Below, in pieces: positions 5,990-6,508 of a stretch of DNA of 6,508 nt (within the stretch, counting starts at the first letter, position 1; each line of letters opens with the position of its first letter). The stretch is from Bacteroidales bacterium (lineage in GTDB: Bacteria; Bacteroidota; Bacteroidia; Bacteroidales; VadinHA17). The notes under the pieces were generated by a model, which was not told the DNA's origin, did no database searches, and was given only the letters and a program-made list of their open reading frames with translations. The stretch spans positions 1 through 6,508 of the forward strand of contig DOZA01000004.1 in NCBI GenBank assembly GCA_003518245.1. The letters run 5' to 3'. Both the position numbers and the translations under genes were made by a program.

Positions 5990-6508
5990 ATGATTATTTC
6001 AGATAATATAATAAAGAAATTTGGAAGCATTACAGCTTTAGCCGGTATCAGTCTTGAAATAAATAAATCAGAATTATTCGGTCTTATAGGTCCCGACGGT
6101 GCAGGTAAAACAACGTTTTTCAGGATCGTCACCACTCTGCTGCTCCCTGATTCGGGTAAGATGACCGTTATGGGGCTGGACACAAAAAACGATTATTTAC
6201 AGTTACGAAGCAGAATAGGTTATATGCCTGGCCGGTTCAGCCTTTACCAGGATCTTTCGGTTGAAGAAAACCTTAACTTTTATGCCACTGTATTTGGTAC
6301 AACGGTAAAAAAGAATTACCACCTGATAAAAGATATATATTCCCATATAGAGCCTTTCAAATCGAGGTTGGCGGGTAAATTATCCGGAGGAATGAAACAG
6401 AAACTCGGTCTGGCCTGTGTACTGGTTCATCAACCGCAGATTCTTATCCTGGATGAGCCGACCAACGGTGTGGATCCTGTATCTCGCCAGGAATTCTGGG
6501 ATATTCTC
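5990..6508 (+). CDS. YbhF-like ABC transporter ATPase, N-terminal part (partial)
   Basis: Cytoplasmic ATPase that powers the export pump; 173 residues are visible before the window ends in an open frame. The start is ATG at 5990, eight bases after the hlyD stop. Seen: Walker A GPDGAGKT (34-41, K40); signature LSGGMKQKL (131-139); Walker B ILILDEP (151-157, with D155 and catalytic E156); and a D-loop-like GVDP (160-163). The 'LIGPDGAGKTT' wording is characteristic of YbhF-type drug-export ATPases, many of which carry two ATPase domains in one chain; the second half and H-loop would be downstream. Where the Q-loop Gln is expected, the sequence is IGYMPGRFSLYQDLSVEENL (76-95), with G81 in its place. 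ABC-2 type permease genes (ybhS/ybhR-like) are predicted to follow outside the window. Confidence 0.93.
   Translation, partial: MIISDNIIKKFGSITALAGISLEINKSELFGLIGPDGAGKTTFFRIVTTLLLPDSGKMTVMGLDTKNDYLQLRSRIGYMPGRFSLYQDLSVEENLNFYATVFGTTVKKNYHLIKDIYSHIEPFKSRLAGKLSGGMKQKLGLACVLVHQPQILILDEPTNGVDPVSRQEFWDIL

Noticed and set aside
5971..6183. 70-codon open frame on the - strand
   Set aside because: Antisense to the start of the clearly coding ABC ATPase.

Overview
The window looks like a chromosomal segment of a Bacteroidota bacterium, probably an anaerobic or facultative member of the Bacteroidales/Marinilabiliales type. The signs are AT-rich DNA, near absence of Shine-Dalgarno sequences before convincing starts, signal peptides ending in A|Q, a promoter that fits the Bacteroidota -33 TTG / -7 TAnnTTTG pattern, and protein sequences that read like this phylum (ChuR-type sulfatase maturase, TolC/HlyD/ABC efflux set). 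Placement below phylum is inference.

Layout. Bases 1-96 are the last 31 codons of a dienelactone-hydrolase-family gene (+). It ends tail to tail, one base apart, with a radical SAM/SPASM anaerobic sulfatase-maturating enzyme (98-1228, -). Divergent from that is a 423-residue exported protein (1375-2646, +) with a conserved-looking N-terminal domain carrying a CRRC motif and a C-terminal outer-membrane-barrel-like part; its function is unknown. A 505-base gene-free stretch follows (2647-3151). It holds a perfect 7-bp hairpin with a GCA triloop, then a 51-base palindrome built from three helices separated by two symmetric GA/GA internal loops, and then the regulatory region of the next operon.

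The right half (3152 to the end) is one operon: a TetR/AcrR repressor, a TolC-family outer-membrane factor, a HlyD/YbhG-like lipoprotein adaptor, and the first 173 residues of a YbhF-like ABC ATPase, cut by the window edge. tetR and tolC overlap by ATGA, and the remaining gaps are 17 and 8 bases. Two near-identical inverted repeats (core AACC-N4-GGTT) sit on the predicted promoter and directly before the tetR start, which predicts autorepression of the whole pump operon. The arrangement parallels E. coli cecR-ybhG-ybhF-ybhS-ybhR, with the outer-membrane channel added; ABC-2 permease genes should follow outside the window.

Nothing here is clearly a new defence or mobile system. The most unusual items are the GA-looped palindrome, the uncharacterised CRRC barrel protein beside a SPASM enzyme, the paired operators, and a Gly where the Q-loop Gln of the ABC ATPase is expected.
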